From Salinarimonas soli (GTDB lineage: Bacteria > Pseudomonadota > Alphaproteobacteria > Rhizobiales > Beijerinckiaceae), in assembly GCF_008386575.1 (NCBI RefSeq), contig NZ_VUOA01000045.1, forward strand, positions 1-64,000: a stretch of DNA of 64,000 bases, given 5' to 3'. The position numbers were made by a program, and so were the translations under genes. Numbering within the stretch: the stretch's first letter is position 1; every line of letters begins with the position of its first letter. The notes under the pieces were generated by a model. The model ran no database searches and was not told where the DNA came from. It saw only the letters and a list, made by a program, of their open reading frames with translations. Of the stretch, positions 9,310 through 19,622 are shown one piece after another.

Positions 9310-11222
9310 GACCGGAGCCCACGCTCGACGTCATCGCCATCGGCCGCTCCTCGGTTGATCTCTACGGGCAGCAGATCGGCGGCCGGCTTGAGGACATGGG
9401 CACCTTCGCCAAGTCGGTGGGCGGGAGCCCCACCAACACGGCGATCGGCGCGGCGCGGCTGGGCCTGCGGGCGGGTCTGATCACGGCGGTGGGCGACGAG
9501 CCCATGGGCCGGTTCATCCGCGAGCAGCTGGAGCGCGAGGGCCTCGATGTGCGCGGCGTGCGCACCGATCCCCGCCGCCTCACCGCCCTCGTGCTCCTCG
9601 GCGTCCGCGACGAGCGCAGCTTCCCCCTCGTGTTCTACCGCGAGAACTGCGCCGACATGGGCCTCACCGAGGCCGACATCGACGAGGCCCATATCGCCTC
9701 GGCCCGCGCCGTATGCATCTCGGGCACGCACCTCTCTACCGCCTCCACCTACGCCATGACCATGAAGGCCGCCCGCGCGGCGCGCGCCGCCGGCCGGCGG
9801 GTCGCCTGGGACATCGACTACCGGCCCAACCTCTGGGGCCTCGCCGGCCATGGGGCGGGCGACGAGCGCTATATCGGCTCGGGCACCGTCACGGCCCATC
9901 TCCAGACGGTGGCGCCCCATTGCGACCTCGTCGTCGGCACGGAGGAGGAGTTCCACATCCTGGGCGGCACGCAGGACACGCTCGACGCCCTGCGCGCCGT
10001 ACGCGCGATCTCGGGCGCGCTCCTGGTGTGCAAGCGCGGGCCGATGGGCTGCGTCGCCTTTCCCGCGGCCATTCCCGACAGCCTCGACGAGGGCGTGGCG
10101 GGGCCGGGCTTTCCGGTCGAGGTCTACAACGTGCTCGGCGCGGGCGACGCCTTCATGGCGGGCTTCCTGCGCGGCTGGCTGCGCGACGAGCCGCTGGAGA
10201 CCGCCTGCACCTACGCTAATGCCTGCGGCGCCTTCGCGGTCTCGCGCCTGCTCTGCTCGCCCGAATACCCGACCTGGCCCGAGCTGCGCCATTTCCTCGA
10301 TCACGGCGCCGCCGGCCGCGCGCTGCGCCGCGATCCCGCTCTCGCCCATCTCCACCACGCCACCACCCGGCGGCCCGCCCCCTCGAGCCTGCGCGCCTTC
10401 GCCATCGACCACCGCCTCCAATTGGAGGCGATCGCGGACGAGATCGGCGTGCCGCGCGAGCGGATCGAGCGCTTCAAGCGGCTCGCGGTCCAGGCGGCGG
10501 CGAGTGTCGCCGGCGGGCGCGAGGGCTTCGGCATGCTCCTCGATTCGGATTACGGCCGCCCGGCCATGGCGGACGCCCTGGGGCAGGGCTTGTGGCTCGC
10601 GCGCCCCGTGGAGCGGCCCGGCTCGCGCCCGCTCGCCCTCGTGGCGCACGATCTCGGCTCGCACCTCGTCGAATGGCCCGTCACGCAGGTCGTGAAGGTC
10701 CTGTGCTTCTACCGGCCCGACGATCCGGCGGAGCTGCGCGAGCGCCAGGACGAGACCCTGCTCGCGGTGCACGAGGCCTGCCGCGCCACGGGACGCGAGC
10801 TCCTTCTCGAGATCATCGCGGGCAAGCACGGCCCCCTGCACGACACGACCGTGGCGGACGTCGTGACCCATCTCTACGATCTCGGCATCAAGCCCGATTG
10901 GTGGAAGCTGGAGCCGCAGACGAGCCCCGCCGCCTGGCAGGCCATCGCGGCGGCGATCACGGACCGGGATCCCCACTGCCGGGGCATCGTCATGCTGGGG
11001 CTGGAGGCGCCCGAGGCGCAGCTGCGGGAAGCCTTCACGGCGGCGGCCGAGGTGCCCCTCGTACGCGGCTTCGCCGTGGGCCGGACGCTGTTCGCCGAGG
11101 CCGCGAAGGCATGGCTCTCGGGCCGCATGAGCGACGAGGAGGCGGTGGCCGACATGACGGAGCGCTTCGCCCGCCTCTCGGCCGCCTGGGACGACACCGT
11201 CGGCCGGCGCCGCGCCGCATGA
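9306..11222 (+). CDS. iolC: 5-dehydro-2-deoxygluconokinase fused to a DUF2090 domain
   Basis: 638 residues from GTG 9306 (overlapping the SDR stop). Residues 1-330 form a PfkB/ribokinase domain with GGSPTNTAIGAARLG and the ATP/anion motif NVLGAGDAFMAGF; this half phosphorylates 2-deoxy-5-keto-gluconate. The C-terminal 300 residues, after a linker around ALAHLHHATTRRPAP, match the aldolase-like DUF2090 domain that accompanies IolC in many proteobacteria. No separate iolJ aldolase gene is seen, so the fused domain may carry out the following cleavage step (inference). It is followed after 22 bases by iolD. Confidence 0.93.
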   Translation: MRPEPTLDVIAIGRSSVDLYGQQIGGRLEDMGTFAKSVGGSPTNTAIGAARLGLRAGLITAVGDEPMGRFIREQLEREGLDVRGVRTDPRRLTALVLLGVRDERSFPLVFYRENCADMGLTEADIDEAHIASARAVCISGTHLSTASTYAMTMKAARAARAAGRRVAWDIDYRPNLWGLAGHGAGDERYIGSGTVTAHLQTVAPHCDLVVGTEEEFHILGGTQDTLDALRAVRAISGALLVCKRGPMGCVAFPAAIPDSLDEGVAGPGFPVEVYNVLGAGDAFMAGFLRGWLRDEPLETACTYANACGAFAVSRLLCSPEYPTWPELRHFLDHGAAGRALRRDPALAHLHHATTRRPAPSSLRAFAIDHRLQLEAIADEIGVPRERIERFKRLAVQAAASVAGGREGFGMLLDSDYGRPAMADALGQGLWLARPVERPGSRPLALVAHDLGSHLVEWPVTQVVKVLCFYRPDDPAELRERQDETLLAVHEACRATGRELLLEIIAGKHGPLHDTTVADVVTHLYDLGIKPDWWKLEPQTSPAAWQAIAAAITDRDPHCRGIVMLGLEAPEAQLREAFTAAAEVPLVRGFAVGRTLFAEAAKAWLSGRMSDEEAVADMTERFARLSAAWDDTVGRRRAA

Positions 11223-11244
11223 ACCGCCCCGGGAGGACAGGCCC

Positions 11245-13092
11245 ATGACCACGATCCGCCTCACCATGGCCCAGGCCCTGGTCCGGTATCTCGCGGCGCA
11301 GCGCACGGTCGTCGGCGGGCGCGAGGAGGCGCTCTTCGCCGGCTGCTGGGCGATCTTCGGCCACGGCAACGTGGCGGGCATGGGCGAGGCCCTGCACGCG
11401 GCGGGGGATTCCCTGCCGACCTGGCGCGCCCACAACGAGCAGGCCATGGCCCATGCGGCCATCGCTTTCGCCAAGGCCTCGGGCCGCCGCCGCATGATGG
11501 CCTGCACCACCTCCATCGGTCCTGGCGCCACCAACATGGTGACGGCTGCCGCGGTGGCGCACGTGAACCGCCTGCCGGTGCTGCTCCTCCCCGGCGACGT
11601 CTTCGCCAACCGCCTGCCCGACCCGGTCCTCCAGCAAATCGAGGCGTTCCACGACGCCACGATTTCGGCGAACGACTGCTTCCGGCCCGTCTCGCGCTTC
11701 TTCGACCGGATCACCCGGCCCGAGCAGCTTCTCGCGAGCCTGCCCCGCGCCCTCCAGGTGCTCACCGACCCGGCCGAGTGCGGCCCCGTCACCCTCGCCC
11801 TGTGCCAGGACGTGCAGGCGGAAGCCCACGACTACCCGGAAGGCTTCTTCGCGCCCCGGGTCTGGCGCCACCGCCGCATCCGCCCCGACGAGGACGAGCT
11901 GCGCGAGGCCGCCGCCCGCCTCCGCGCCGCCCGCGCGCCCGTCATCGTCGCCGGCGGCGGCGTGCACTATGCCGACGCCACGGATGCGCTGCGGGCCTTC
12001 GCCGAGCGCCACGGCATCCCCGTCGCCGAGACGCAAGCCGGCAAGAGCGCCCTGCCCGGCGACCATCCCCTCAACCTGGGCTCCATCGGCGTCACAGGCA
12101 CCTCGGCCGCCAACGCGCTCGCGGGGGAAGCCGACGTGGTGCTCGCGGTGGGGACGCGGCTCCAGGACTTCACCACGGGCTCCTGGGCGTTGCTTGGGCG
12201 GCCGGGGCAGAGCCTCGTCGGCCTCAACGTCCAGCCCTTCGACGCGGCCAAGCATGACGCGCTGCCCCTCGTGGCCGACGCCCAGGCGGGGCTGGAGGCG
12301 CTCTCGGCGGCGCTGGGCGATCACCGGACGCAGGCGCCCTTCGCCGCGCGGATCGAGGCCGAGCGGGCGCGCTGGGAGGAGGCCGCCCGCGCGGCCCTGA
12401 GCCCCACCAACGCGTCCCTGCCCTCGGACGCCGGGGTGATCGGCGCCGTGCGCCGCGCCACGGGGCCTGATGCGATCGTGGTCTGCGCCGCGGGCGGGCT
12501 TCCGGGCGAGCTCCACAAGCTCTGGACCGCCACCGATCCCGGCAGCTACCACCTGGAATACGGCTTCTCCTGCATGGGCTACGAGATCGCGGGCGGGCTC
12601 GGGGTCAAGATGGCGCGGCCGGACCGGGAGGTCGTCGTCATGGTCGGCGACGGCTCCTACCTGATGATGAACTCGGAGATCGCCACCTCCGTGATGCTGG
12701 GCCTGCGGCTCACGATCGTGGTGCTCGACAACCGGGGCTTCGGCTGCATCAACCGCCTCCAGCGCGCGACAGGGGGCGAAAGCTTCAACAACCTCCTGGA
12801 GCACGCCCGCCACGCGACGTTGCCGGCCATCGACTTCGCGGCCCATGCGGCAAGCCTCGGCGCGCGCTCGGAAGCCGTGACGGGCCTTGGCGCCCTGGAG
12901 GACGCGGTGCGCCGGGCGCGGGACGCGGACCGCACCACGGTGCTCGTCGTCGACACCGACCCCCTCGCCTCGACGGACGCGGGCGGCCATTGGTGGGACG
13001 TGGCGGTGCCGGAGGTCTCGGAGCGTGAAGCCGTGCGCCGGGCGCGCGGGGATTACGACGCGGCGCTGGAGCGCCGGCGTGGGGGAGAATGA
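11245..13092 (+). CDS. iolD: 3D-(3,5/4)-trihydroxycyclohexane-1,2-dione hydrolase
   Basis: 615 residues, a ThDP-dependent enzyme of the acetolactate-synthase fold. The N-terminal pyrimidine-binding domain contains the conserved HNEQAMAHAAIAFAKASGR (catalytic Glu). The C-terminal ThDP/Mg motif begins GDGSYLMMNSEIATSVMLGL and continues to VVLDNRG. IolD opens the cyclitol ring to give 5-deoxyglucuronate. ATG 11245 follows a GGGAGGAC site. Its length matches the family. It lies in the order iolC-iolD-iolE-iolB with four bases to iolE. Confidence 0.95.
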   Translation: MTTIRLTMAQALVRYLAAQRTVVGGREEALFAGCWAIFGHGNVAGMGEALHAAGDSLPTWRAHNEQAMAHAAIAFAKASGRRRMMACTTSIGPGATNMVTAAAVAHVNRLPVLLLPGDVFANRLPDPVLQQIEAFHDATISANDCFRPVSRFFDRITRPEQLLASLPRALQVLTDPAECGPVTLALCQDVQAEAHDYPEGFFAPRVWRHRRIRPDEDELREAAARLRAARAPVIVAGGGVHYADATDALRAFAERHGIPVAETQAGKSALPGDHPLNLGSIGVTGTSAANALAGEADVVLAVGTRLQDFTTGSWALLGRPGQSLVGLNVQPFDAAKHDALPLVADAQAGLEALSAALGDHRTQAPFAARIEAERARWEEAARAALSPTNASLPSDAGVIGAVRRATGPDAIVVCAAGGLPGELHKLWTATDPGSYHLEYGFSCMGYEIAGGLGVKMARPDREVVVMVGDGSYLMMNSEIATSVMLGLRLTIVVLDNRGFGCINRLQRATGGESFNNLLEHARHATLPAIDFAAHAASLGARSEAVTGLGALEDAVRRARDADRTTVLVVDTDPLASTDAGGHWWDVAVPEVSEREAVRRARGDYDAALERRRGGE

Positions 13093-13096
13093 GGGC

Positions 13097-13996
13097 ATGA
13101 GCGTGAGAATCGGGGCGAACCCTATCGGCTGGTCGAACGACGACCTGCGCGAGCTCGGTGGCGCGACGCCGCTCGAGACCTGCCTGGCCGAGGCCAGGGA
13201 GGCGGGCTTCGAGGGCATGGAGCTCGGCCACAAGTTTCCCCGCGGGGCCGGCGCGTTGCGCGCGGTCCTCGACCGCTTCGGCCTCGGCCTCGTCTCGGGC
13301 TGGTATTCGATGGCGCTCCTGGAGCGCTCGGCCAGGGACGAGCTCGTCGCCATGCGGCCTCATCTCGATCTCCTGAAAGAGATGGGCTGCGCCGTCATGA
13401 TCGTCGCCGAGACCTCGAACGCGATCCACGGCGACCGCTCGGTCCCGCTGGCGAACCGCCCCGTCCTCCCCTCCGACGCCTGGGGGCGCTTCGGCGAGCG
13501 CCTGACGGAGCTGGCCGAGGCGACGCTCCGGGAGGGCGTGCGCCTCGTCTACCATCACCACATGGGCACCATCGTCGAGAGCGAGGCGGACATCGACGCC
13601 ATGATGGCCGCGTCGGGCGAGGCGGCGCATCTCCTCCTCGACACGGGCCATGCCACTTTTGCCGGCGCCGATCCCGTGGCCCTCGCCCGCCGGTACCGCG
13701 CCCGCATCAGCCATTTCCACGCCAAGGACGTGCGCCGCGACGTGATGGAGCGGGCGCGGGCGGAGCGCCTCTCCTTCCTCGACGCGGTGATCGCGGGGGT
13801 CTTCACCGTGCCGGGCGACGGCTGCGTCGATTATCCGGCGGTGCTCGCCGAGCTGAAAGGCTACCGGGGCTGGGCGGTGGTCGAGGCCGAGCAGGACCCC
13901 GACAAGGCCCATCCCCTCACCTATGCCCGCCTGGGCGCGCGAAACCTCACCCGCTACCTGCGCGAGGCGGGCCTCGCGGAAGGCGGTACGCCATGA
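13097..13996 (+). CDS. iolE: Myo-inosose-2 dehydratase
   Basis: 299 residues from ATG 13097. It is a TIM-barrel protein of the xylose-isomerase-like superfamily, with IGANPIGWSNDDL at the start and metal-site blocks YHHHMGTIVES, LLLDTGHATFAG and SHFHAKDVR. It dehydrates 2-keto-myo-inositol to the diketone used by IolD. The last four bases overlap the iolB start (ATGA), indicating translational coupling. Confidence 0.95.
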   Translation: MSVRIGANPIGWSNDDLRELGGATPLETCLAEAREAGFEGMELGHKFPRGAGALRAVLDRFGLGLVSGWYSMALLERSARDELVAMRPHLDLLKEMGCAVMIVAETSNAIHGDRSVPLANRPVLPSDAWGRFGERLTELAEATLREGVRLVYHHHMGTIVESEADIDAMMAASGEAAHLLLDTGHATFAGADPVALARRYRARISHFHAKDVRRDVMERARAERLSFLDAVIAGVFTVPGDGCVDYPAVLAELKGYRGWAVVEAEQDPDKAHPLTYARLGARNLTRYLREAGLAEGGTP

Positions 13997-14793
13997 GCGA
14001 CCTTCTTCTCAAGCCCTCCGCCCGCGAGGGCCGGATCCATCACGTCACGCCGGGGAGCGCCGGCTGGACCTATGTGGGGTTCGACCTCCACGGCCTGCGG
14101 CCCGGTGAGGGCATAGAGGGCGAGACGGGCGACCGGGAGGTCTGCCTCGTGCTCGTGACCGGCCGCGCCCGGATCCTTGCGGGCCGCCGCGACTTCGGCG
14201 TGATCGGCGAGCGCATGACCCCCTTCTCGGGCAAGCCCTGGTCGGTCTATGTCCCGGCGGGCCACCCCTGGCGGGTCGAGGCGGAGACGGGGGTGGAGCT
14301 CGCGGTCTGCTCGGCGCCCGGCGGCGGCACGTTCGAGCCCCGCTTGATCGGCCCCGACGCGGTGGGCGCCGAGACCCGGGGCACCGGCACCAACACGCGC
14401 CACGTCGCCAACATCCTGCCCGAGTCCGCGCCCGCCCACAGCCTTCTCGTCGTCGAGGTCGTGACCCCGGGCGGGCACTGGTCGAGCTACCCGCCCCACA
14501 AGCACGACCGCGACGCGCTTCCCCACGAATCGCTTCTCGAGGAGGTCTATTACCATCGTATCGAGCCGCCCCAGGGCTACGCGCTCCAGCGGATCTACAC
14601 GGACGACCGCTCCCTCGACGAGGCCCTCGTGCTTACGGACGGGAGCGTGTCCCTGGTGCCCCGGGGCTATCACCCGGTCGGCGCGGCGCATGGCTACGAT
14701 CTCTACTACCTCAACGTCATGGCGGGCCCCAAGCGCACCTGGCGCTTCCACAACGATCCCGATCACGAGTGGCTGACGCTCAAAGCCCGCTGA
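13993..14793 (+). CDS. iolB: 5-deoxy-glucuronate isomerase
   Basis: 266 residues, a bicupin protein with the signature GGHWSSYPPHKHD (metal histidines) and the downstream EEVYYHRIEPPQGYALQRIY segment. It isomerises 5-deoxyglucuronate to 2-deoxy-5-keto-gluconate, the IolC substrate. It overlaps iolE by four bases and is the last gene of the operon. A perfect palindrome lies about 100 bases downstream. iolA/mmsA, needed for the final step, is not in the window. Confidence 0.95.
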   Translation: MSDLLLKPSAREGRIHHVTPGSAGWTYVGFDLHGLRPGEGIEGETGDREVCLVLVTGRARILAGRRDFGVIGERMTPFSGKPWSVYVPAGHPWRVEAETGVELAVCSAPGGGTFEPRLIGPDAVGAETRGTGTNTRHVANILPESAPAHSLLVVEVVTPGGHWSSYPPHKHDRDALPHESLLEEVYYHRIEPPQGYALQRIYTDDRSLDEALVLTDGSVSLVPRGYHPVGAAHGYDLYYLNVMAGPKRTWRFHNDPDHEWLTLKAR

Positions 14794-14894
14794 CGGCGCC
14801 TTGCGGGCCCGTCGCGCCCCGCGCGAACGTGATCCCCCCATGCGCCGCGCGGGGTTGCACCTGCCGCGCTTGGCGCCCATCATCCCTCACCTAA

Positions 14895-14926
14895 CGTCAG
14901 GGCGATCCGCGGGGATCGCCCTGACG
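14895..14926. terminator. Perfect 14-bp inverted repeat (terminator or operator)
   Basis: CGTCAGGGCGATCC and its exact reverse complement flank a four-base GCGG loop. It lies between iolB and the RND efflux operon. No T-run follows, so it is either a factor-assisted terminator of the iol operon or an operator for the efflux genes that start 56 bases downstream. Confidence 0.5.
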
Positions 14927-14981
14927 CGTTCATGCGGTGCGCCGGGCGCCGCGTTCCGATCGGGTGCGAAGGGATCACGTG

Positions 14982-16286
14982 ATGAGGCGCATGCTCCTCT
15001 CGCTGATGGCGTTGGCCGCTCTGGCGGCCGGGGCCTACGTCTACCTGTACGGCGCGCCTGCGTCGCCCGCCTGGCTTGCCGGCCTCACCGGACAGCGCGC
15101 GCCCGCGGCCACGCCCGCCGCCCCGCCGATGCCGCCCCCGGAGGTCGGCGTCGTGGAGGTGCGGGCCGGCGAGGTGCCGGTCGCCCTCGAATATGCGGGC
15201 CGGGTGATCGGCTTTCGCGACGTCGAGGTCCGGCCCCGGGTCGGCGGCCTGCTGCTGCGCCGCGCCTTCGAGGAGGGGACGCGGGTCAAGGAGGGGCAGG
15301 ACCTCTTCCTCATCGACCCCGCCACCTACCAGGTCGCCCAGACGAGGGCCGAGGCGCAGGTGAGCCAGGCCCAGGCCACCGTGCGCCAGACGGAGGAGAA
15401 CTTCCGCCGCGCCGACGAGCTCGTGCGCCGGGGCGCCGGCACGGAGCGCCAGCGCGACGACGCGGAGGCCGCCCGCGACCAGGCCCGCGCCACCTTGAGC
15501 GTGGCCGAGGCAGAGCTGCAGAACGCCCGCCTCAACCTGAGCTACACGACGGTGAAGGCGCCCGTGAGCGGCATCACGGCCCTCCAGTCGCCTACGATCG
15601 GCTCCCTGATCCAGCCGCAGGCGACGCTCCTCACCACCATCACCCAGCTCGACCCGGCCTATGTGAGCTTTTCCTTCACCGACGAGGAGGGCCAGGCCTT
15701 CCGCGAGCTGAACCAGCGCCGCGCTAAGCCGATCTCCGAGAAGGACCTCTCCGTCGAGCTCCATTACGGCAGCGGCACGGTCTATCCCCAGATGGGCCGC
15801 ATCGACAGCGCCGCGCAGCGGGTGGATCCCCAAACCGGCACCATCCAGGCCCGCGCCGTGTTCCCCAATCCCGACGGGGCGCTCCTGCCGGGCCAGTTCG
15901 TGCGCATCATGGTGCGCGGCTTCTCGCTACCGGACGCGATCGTCATTCCCGAGCAGGCGGTGAGCCAAGGCCCGCAGGGGCCCTCGGTCTTCGTGGTGGG
16001 CGAGAACGGGACGGCCCAGGCCAGGCCCGTGCGGCTCGGCCGCCAGGTGCCGGCGGGCTGGGTCGCGCAGGAGGGGTTGAAGCCGGGCGAGCGGGTGGTG
16101 GTGGAAGGGGTGATCCGCGTCCGCCCGGGCGCGCCCGTCCGCCCCGTCCCGGTCGCGTCGCCGCCCCAGCAGGCCGGCCGCCCCGGGGAGCCCCCGGCCG
16201 CCCAGCGCGCCGACGCCACCGAGCGCGGGCCGGCGCCCTCGGGCGCGGCGCGCCCCGACGCTCCCGGACGGGAGGCCCGCCCGTGA
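14982..16286 (+). CDS. RND efflux periplasmic adaptor (membrane fusion protein)
   Basis: 434 residues from ATG 14982 (an in-frame GTG lies directly before). A single N-terminal hydrophobic segment (about residues 4-22) without a lipobox cysteine anchors it. The biotinyl-lipoyl-like half motif [18 protein letters not shown], an alpha-helical hairpin at about residues 115-200, and the beta-barrel and membrane-proximal domains follow. A Pro/Ala-rich tail ends the protein. It links the RND pump to an outer-membrane channel; no such channel gene is adjacent. Its stop overlaps the pump start by four bases. Closest by type are AcrA/MexE adaptors. Confidence 0.92.
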   Translation: MRRMLLSLMALAALAAGAYVYLYGAPASPAWLAGLTGQRAPAATPAAPPMPPPEVGVVEVRAGEVPVALEYAGRVIGFRDVEVRPRVGGLLLRRAFEEGTRVKEGQDLFLIDPATYQVAQTRAEAQVSQAQATVRQTEENFRRADELVRRGAGTERQRDDAEAARDQARATLSVAEAELQNARLNLSYTTVKAPVSGITALQSPTIGSLIQPQATLLTTITQLDPAYVSFSFTDEEGQAFRELNQRRAKPISEKDLSVELHYGSGTVYPQMGRIDSAAQRVDPQTGTIQARAVFPNPDGALLPGQFVRIMVRGFSLPDAIVIPEQAVSQGPQGPSVFVVGENGTAQARPVRLGRQVPAGWVAQEGLKPGERVVVEGVIRVRPGAPVRPVPVASPPQQAGRPGEPPAAQRADATERGPAPSGAARPDAPGREARP

Positions 16287-19200
16287 TCTCGCGCTTCTTC
16301 ATCGACCGCCCGATCTTCGCGACCGTCCTGTCCCTGGTGATCCTGCTTGTCGGGTTCATCGCCATGCGGGCGCTGCCCGTCGAGCAGTACCCGCAGATCG
16401 TCCCGCCCGAGGTGGTGATCAACGCCACCTATCCCGGCGCCAACGCCCAGACCATCGCCGAGACGGTCGCGGCGCCCCTAGAGCAGCAGATCAACGGCGT
16501 CGAGAACATGATCTACATGCGCTCGACCTCCACCGCGACGGGCGCCCTCAACCTGTCGGTCTATTTCCAGATCGGCACCGACCCGGACCAGGCGACGATC
16601 AACGTCAACAACCGGGTCCAGCGCGCCACCGCCACCCTGCCCGAGGAGGTGCGCCGCCAGGGCGTCACCGTGTCGAAGCGGTCGAGCTCGATCCTGCAGG
16701 TGCTCACCATGTCGTCGCCCGACCGGCGGTTCGACACGATCTACATCTCGAACTACGCGCTCATCAACGTCATCGACGAATTGCGCCGCACGCCGGGCGT
16801 GGGCGACGCCTCGCTGTTCGGCGCCTCCGACTATTCCATGCGCATCTGGCTCAGGCCCGACAAGGTCGCGCAGTACAACCTCACCCCCTCCGACATCGCC
16901 GCCTCGATCCGCGAGCAGAACGCCCAGTTCGCCGCCGGCCGCTTCGGCGAGGAGCCCATGAGCGGAGCGCAGGCCTTCACCTATTCGGTCACCACGCCCG
17001 GGCGCCTCGCGGATCCGAAGGAGTTCGAGGACATCATCCTGCGCTCGGACCCGAACGGGGCGGCGCTGCGCCTCAAGGACGTAGCGCGCGTCGAGCTCGG
17101 CTCGCAGAACTATTCCACGGTCGCCACCCTCAACGGCGCGCCCGCCGTACCCATAGGCGTCTATCTCCAACCCGGCGCCAACGCGCTCGAGGTCGCGTCC
17201 AACGTGCGGGCCACCATGGACCGGCTGGCCCAGCGCTTCCCCGACGGCCTGCGCTACGACGTGCCCTTCAACACCACCCGCTTCATCGAGGTCTCCGTCG
17301 AGGAGGTGATCAAGACCTTCCTGGAAGCCGTGGTCCTCGTGGTGCTCGTGGTCTTCTTCTTCCTGCAGAACGTGCGGGCGACGATCATCCCCGTCCTCGC
17401 CGTGCCGGTCTCGATCGTCGGCACCTTCGCGGGGATGTACCTGCTCGGCTTCTCGATCAACCTCTTCACCCTGTTCGGGCTCATCCTCGCCATCGGCATC
17501 GTGGTCGACGACGCCATCGTGGTGCTGGAGAACGTGGAGCGGATCATGGCGAGCGAGGGCAAGAGTCCTCGCGACGCGGCGATCCAGGCCATGGAGGAGG
17601 TGAGCGGCCCCGTCATCGCCATCGTCCTCGTGCTCTGCGCCGTGTTCCTGCCCGTCTCCTTCCTCGGCGGGCTCGCGGGCGAGCTCTACCGGCAGTTCGC
17701 CGTCACCATCGCGGTGTCGGTGGTGATCTCCGGCATCGTGGCGCTGACCCTCACGCCCGCGCTCTGCGCCATCCTCCTGAAACCCGGGCACCGCGAGCCC
17801 TGGCTCCCCTTCCGCCTCTTCAACCGCGCCTTCGAGGCGATCACCCGGGGCTATGTGGGAGGCGTCGGCTTCTTCATGCGCCACGTCGTGGTGAGCCTCA
17901 TCCTCATCGGCGCCATGCTCGGCGCGACCTGGTGGCTCTACCAGCGGGTGCCGGGCGGGCTCGTGCCCCAGGAGGACCAGGGCTACGTCTTCCTCGTCAC
18001 GGCCCTTCCCCCCGCCGCCGCCCTCGACCGAACCCTCGACATCACGGCGAAGGTGACGCAGGGCGCGCTCAAGAACCCCGCCGTGGCGAGCGTCGTGACG
18101 CTTGCGGGCTTCGACTTCCTGTCCGGCGCCCAGAAGACGAACTCGGGCGTCTCCTTCGTCTCGCTGAAGGACTGGGCCGAGCGCACCGACCCGCGCCAGG
18201 ACGCCCGCCAGCTCGCCCCGGCCTTCGCGGCGCTGAACGCGGGCTTTCGCGACGGGATCGCCATCGGCTTCAACCCGCCCCCGATCCAAGGCATCTCGAC
18301 CACGGGCGGCTTCGAGTTCTACCTCCAGGACCGCTCGGGCGGCTCCCTCGACAGCCTGTCCCAAGCGACCCAGCGCGTGATCCAGGCCGCGAACCAGCGC
18401 CCGGAGCTGCGCGGCGTCTCCACCACGTTCTCGACGGGCGTGCCGCAATACCGCATCCAGGTCGACCGCGAGAAGGCGAAGGCCATCGGCGTGCCTATCG
18501 CGACGATCTTCGAGACGATGCAGAGCACGTTCGGCAACCTCTACGTCAACGACTTCACCCTGTTCGGCCGTACCTACCGGGTGAGCCTGTCCTCGGAGGG
18601 CGAGTTCCGCCAGACGCCGGACGACCTGCGCCACGTCTTCGTGCGCTCGACGAGCGGGACCATGGTGCCCCTCAACACCCTTGTCTCGGTGTCTCGCGTC
18701 ACGGGTCCCGACGTGGTCGACCGCTTCAACGTCTTCCCGGCGGCCCGCGTCCAGGGCAACCCGGCGCCGGGCTATTCCTCGGGCCAGGCGATCGCGGCCA
18801 TGCAGCAGGTCGTGGCCCAGACCCTGTCCTCCGACTACACGATCGGCTGGACGGGCTCGGCCTACCAGGAGATCCAGACGGCGGGCTCGGGCAACCAGGG
18901 CTTCGTGCTCGCCCTCGTCATGGTCTTCCTCATCCTCGCGGCGCAGTACGAGCGCTGGTCGCTGCCGCTCGCCGTCATCACAGCCGTCCCCTTCGCGGTG
19001 TTCGGGGCGATCCTCGCGATCTGGCTGAGAGGCATCGAGAACGACGTTTACTTCCAGGTCGGCCTCGTGACCCTGATCGGCCTCGCCGCGAAGAACGCCA
19101 TCCTCATCGTCGAGTTCGCGGCCGAGCGGCACCGGCATGGGGTGCCGGTCTTCGACGCCGCGCTGGAGGCGGCGCGGCTGCGCTTCCGGCCGATCGTTAT

Positions 19201-19423
19201 GACCTCGCTCGCCTTCATCCTCGGCGTGGTGCCCCTCGCCATCGCGTCCGGCGCGGGCTCCGCGAGCCGCCATTCGGTGGGCACGGGCGTGATCGGCGGC
19301 ATGCTCGCCGCCACCTTCCTCGCCGTGTTCTTCGTGCCGATGTTCTTCCGCCTCGCCACCCGCACGCGCCCGAAGGCCCCGGCCGCCGAGCCGGCCCCGG
19401 AGACCCCGCCCCGGCCCGCGTGA
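16283..19423 (+). CDS. RND multidrug efflux transporter permease (HAE1, AcrB/MexF type)
   Basis: 1046 residues, full length for the family. It has the starting block [17 protein letters not shown], two six-helix halves with large periplasmic loops, and the proton-relay segment [19 protein letters not shown] with its Asp pair in TM4. Motif [13 protein letters not shown] lies in the second half. It exports lipophilic compounds using proton motive force. It overlaps the adaptor gene by four bases. No regulator is adjacent, so the substrate is unknown. Confidence 0.95.
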   Translation: MISRFFIDRPIFATVLSLVILLVGFIAMRALPVEQYPQIVPPEVVINATYPGANAQTIAETVAAPLEQQINGVENMIYMRSTSTATGALNLSVYFQIGTDPDQATINVNNRVQRATATLPEEVRRQGVTVSKRSSSILQVLTMSSPDRRFDTIYISNYALINVIDELRRTPGVGDASLFGASDYSMRIWLRPDKVAQYNLTPSDIAASIREQNAQFAAGRFGEEPMSGAQAFTYSVTTPGRLADPKEFEDIILRSDPNGAALRLKDVARVELGSQNYSTVATLNGAPAVPIGVYLQPGANALEVASNVRATMDRLAQRFPDGLRYDVPFNTTRFIEVSVEEVIKTFLEAVVLVVLVVFFFLQNVRATIIPVLAVPVSIVGTFAGMYLLGFSINLFTLFGLILAIGIVVDDAIVVLENVERIMASEGKSPRDAAIQAMEEVSGPVIAIVLVLCAVFLPVSFLGGLAGELYRQFAVTIAVSVVISGIVALTLTPALCAILLKPGHREPWLPFRLFNRAFEAITRGYVGGVGFFMRHVVVSLILIGAMLGATWWLYQRVPGGLVPQEDQGYVFLVTALPPAAALDRTLDITAKVTQGALKNPAVASVVTLAGFDFLSGAQKTNSGVSFVSLKDWAERTDPRQDARQLAPAFAALNAGFRDGIAIGFNPPPIQGISTTGGFEFYLQDRSGGSLDSLSQATQRVIQAANQRPELRGVSTTFSTGVPQYRIQVDREKAKAIGVPIATIFETMQSTFGNLYVNDFTLFGRTYRVSLSSEGEFRQTPDDLRHVFVRSTSGTMVPLNTLVSVSRVTGPDVVDRFNVFPAARVQGNPAPGYSSGQAIAAMQQVVAQTLSSDYTIGWTGSAYQEIQTAGSGNQGFVLALVMVFLILAAQYERWSLPLAVITAVPFAVFGAILAIWLRGIENDVYFQVGLVTLIGLAAKNAILIVEFAAERHRHGVPVFDAALEAARLRFRPIVMTSLAFILGVVPLAIASGAGSASRHSVGTGVIGGMLAATFLAVFFVPMFFRLATRTRPKAPAAEPAPETPPRPA

Positions 19424-19468
19424 GCGCCAGGGGTCGGGGCTGTCCAAAGGTGAGCCCCCACCCTCCCA

Positions 19469-19507
19469 CCTCGTCCCGAGGTGCCCTGCGGAGCAGGGCC
19501 TTGAAGG
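19469..19507 (+). repeat. REP-like intergenic element, copy 1
   Basis: CCTCGTCCCGAGG is followed by the stem GCCCTGC-GGA-GCAGGGC (19483-19499) and TTGAAGG. This resembles the abundant Rhizobiales intergenic element of form CCTCATCCTGAGG-hairpin-TCGAAGG. It pairs with an inverted copy 41 bases downstream. Confidence 0.6.
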
Positions 19508-19548
19508 GCGGTCCAGGGATGTCCCTCCGGCTCACGCGCGTGCTGCGT

Positions 19549-19589
19549 GCTTCGAGACGCCCGCTGACGCGGGCTCCTCAGCATGAGGG
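19549..19589 (-). repeat. REP-like intergenic element, copy 2 (inverted)
   Basis: On the minus strand this reads CCTCATGCTGAGGAGCCC, then a GCCCGC-GTCA-GCGGGC stem (19559-19574) and TCTCGAAGC, the same design as copy 1 in opposite orientation. The pair lies between the convergent RND and tupA genes and may also serve as a bidirectional transcription barrier. Confidence 0.6.
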
Positions 19590-19622
19590 GGTTTAGACGG
19601 CGAGCCGTTCCGGGTCAGGCTC

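Noticed and set aside
9261..11792. An 843-codon open frame antisense to iolC/iolD
   Set aside because: Low-complexity composition with no domain; it spans two well-supported genes on the other strand.
16478..19447. A 989-codon open frame antisense to the RND pump
   Set aside because: It is a mirror frame of a GC-rich gene; the product is Arg/Glu/His/Asp-rich without domains, and the sense frame is a complete RND transporter.
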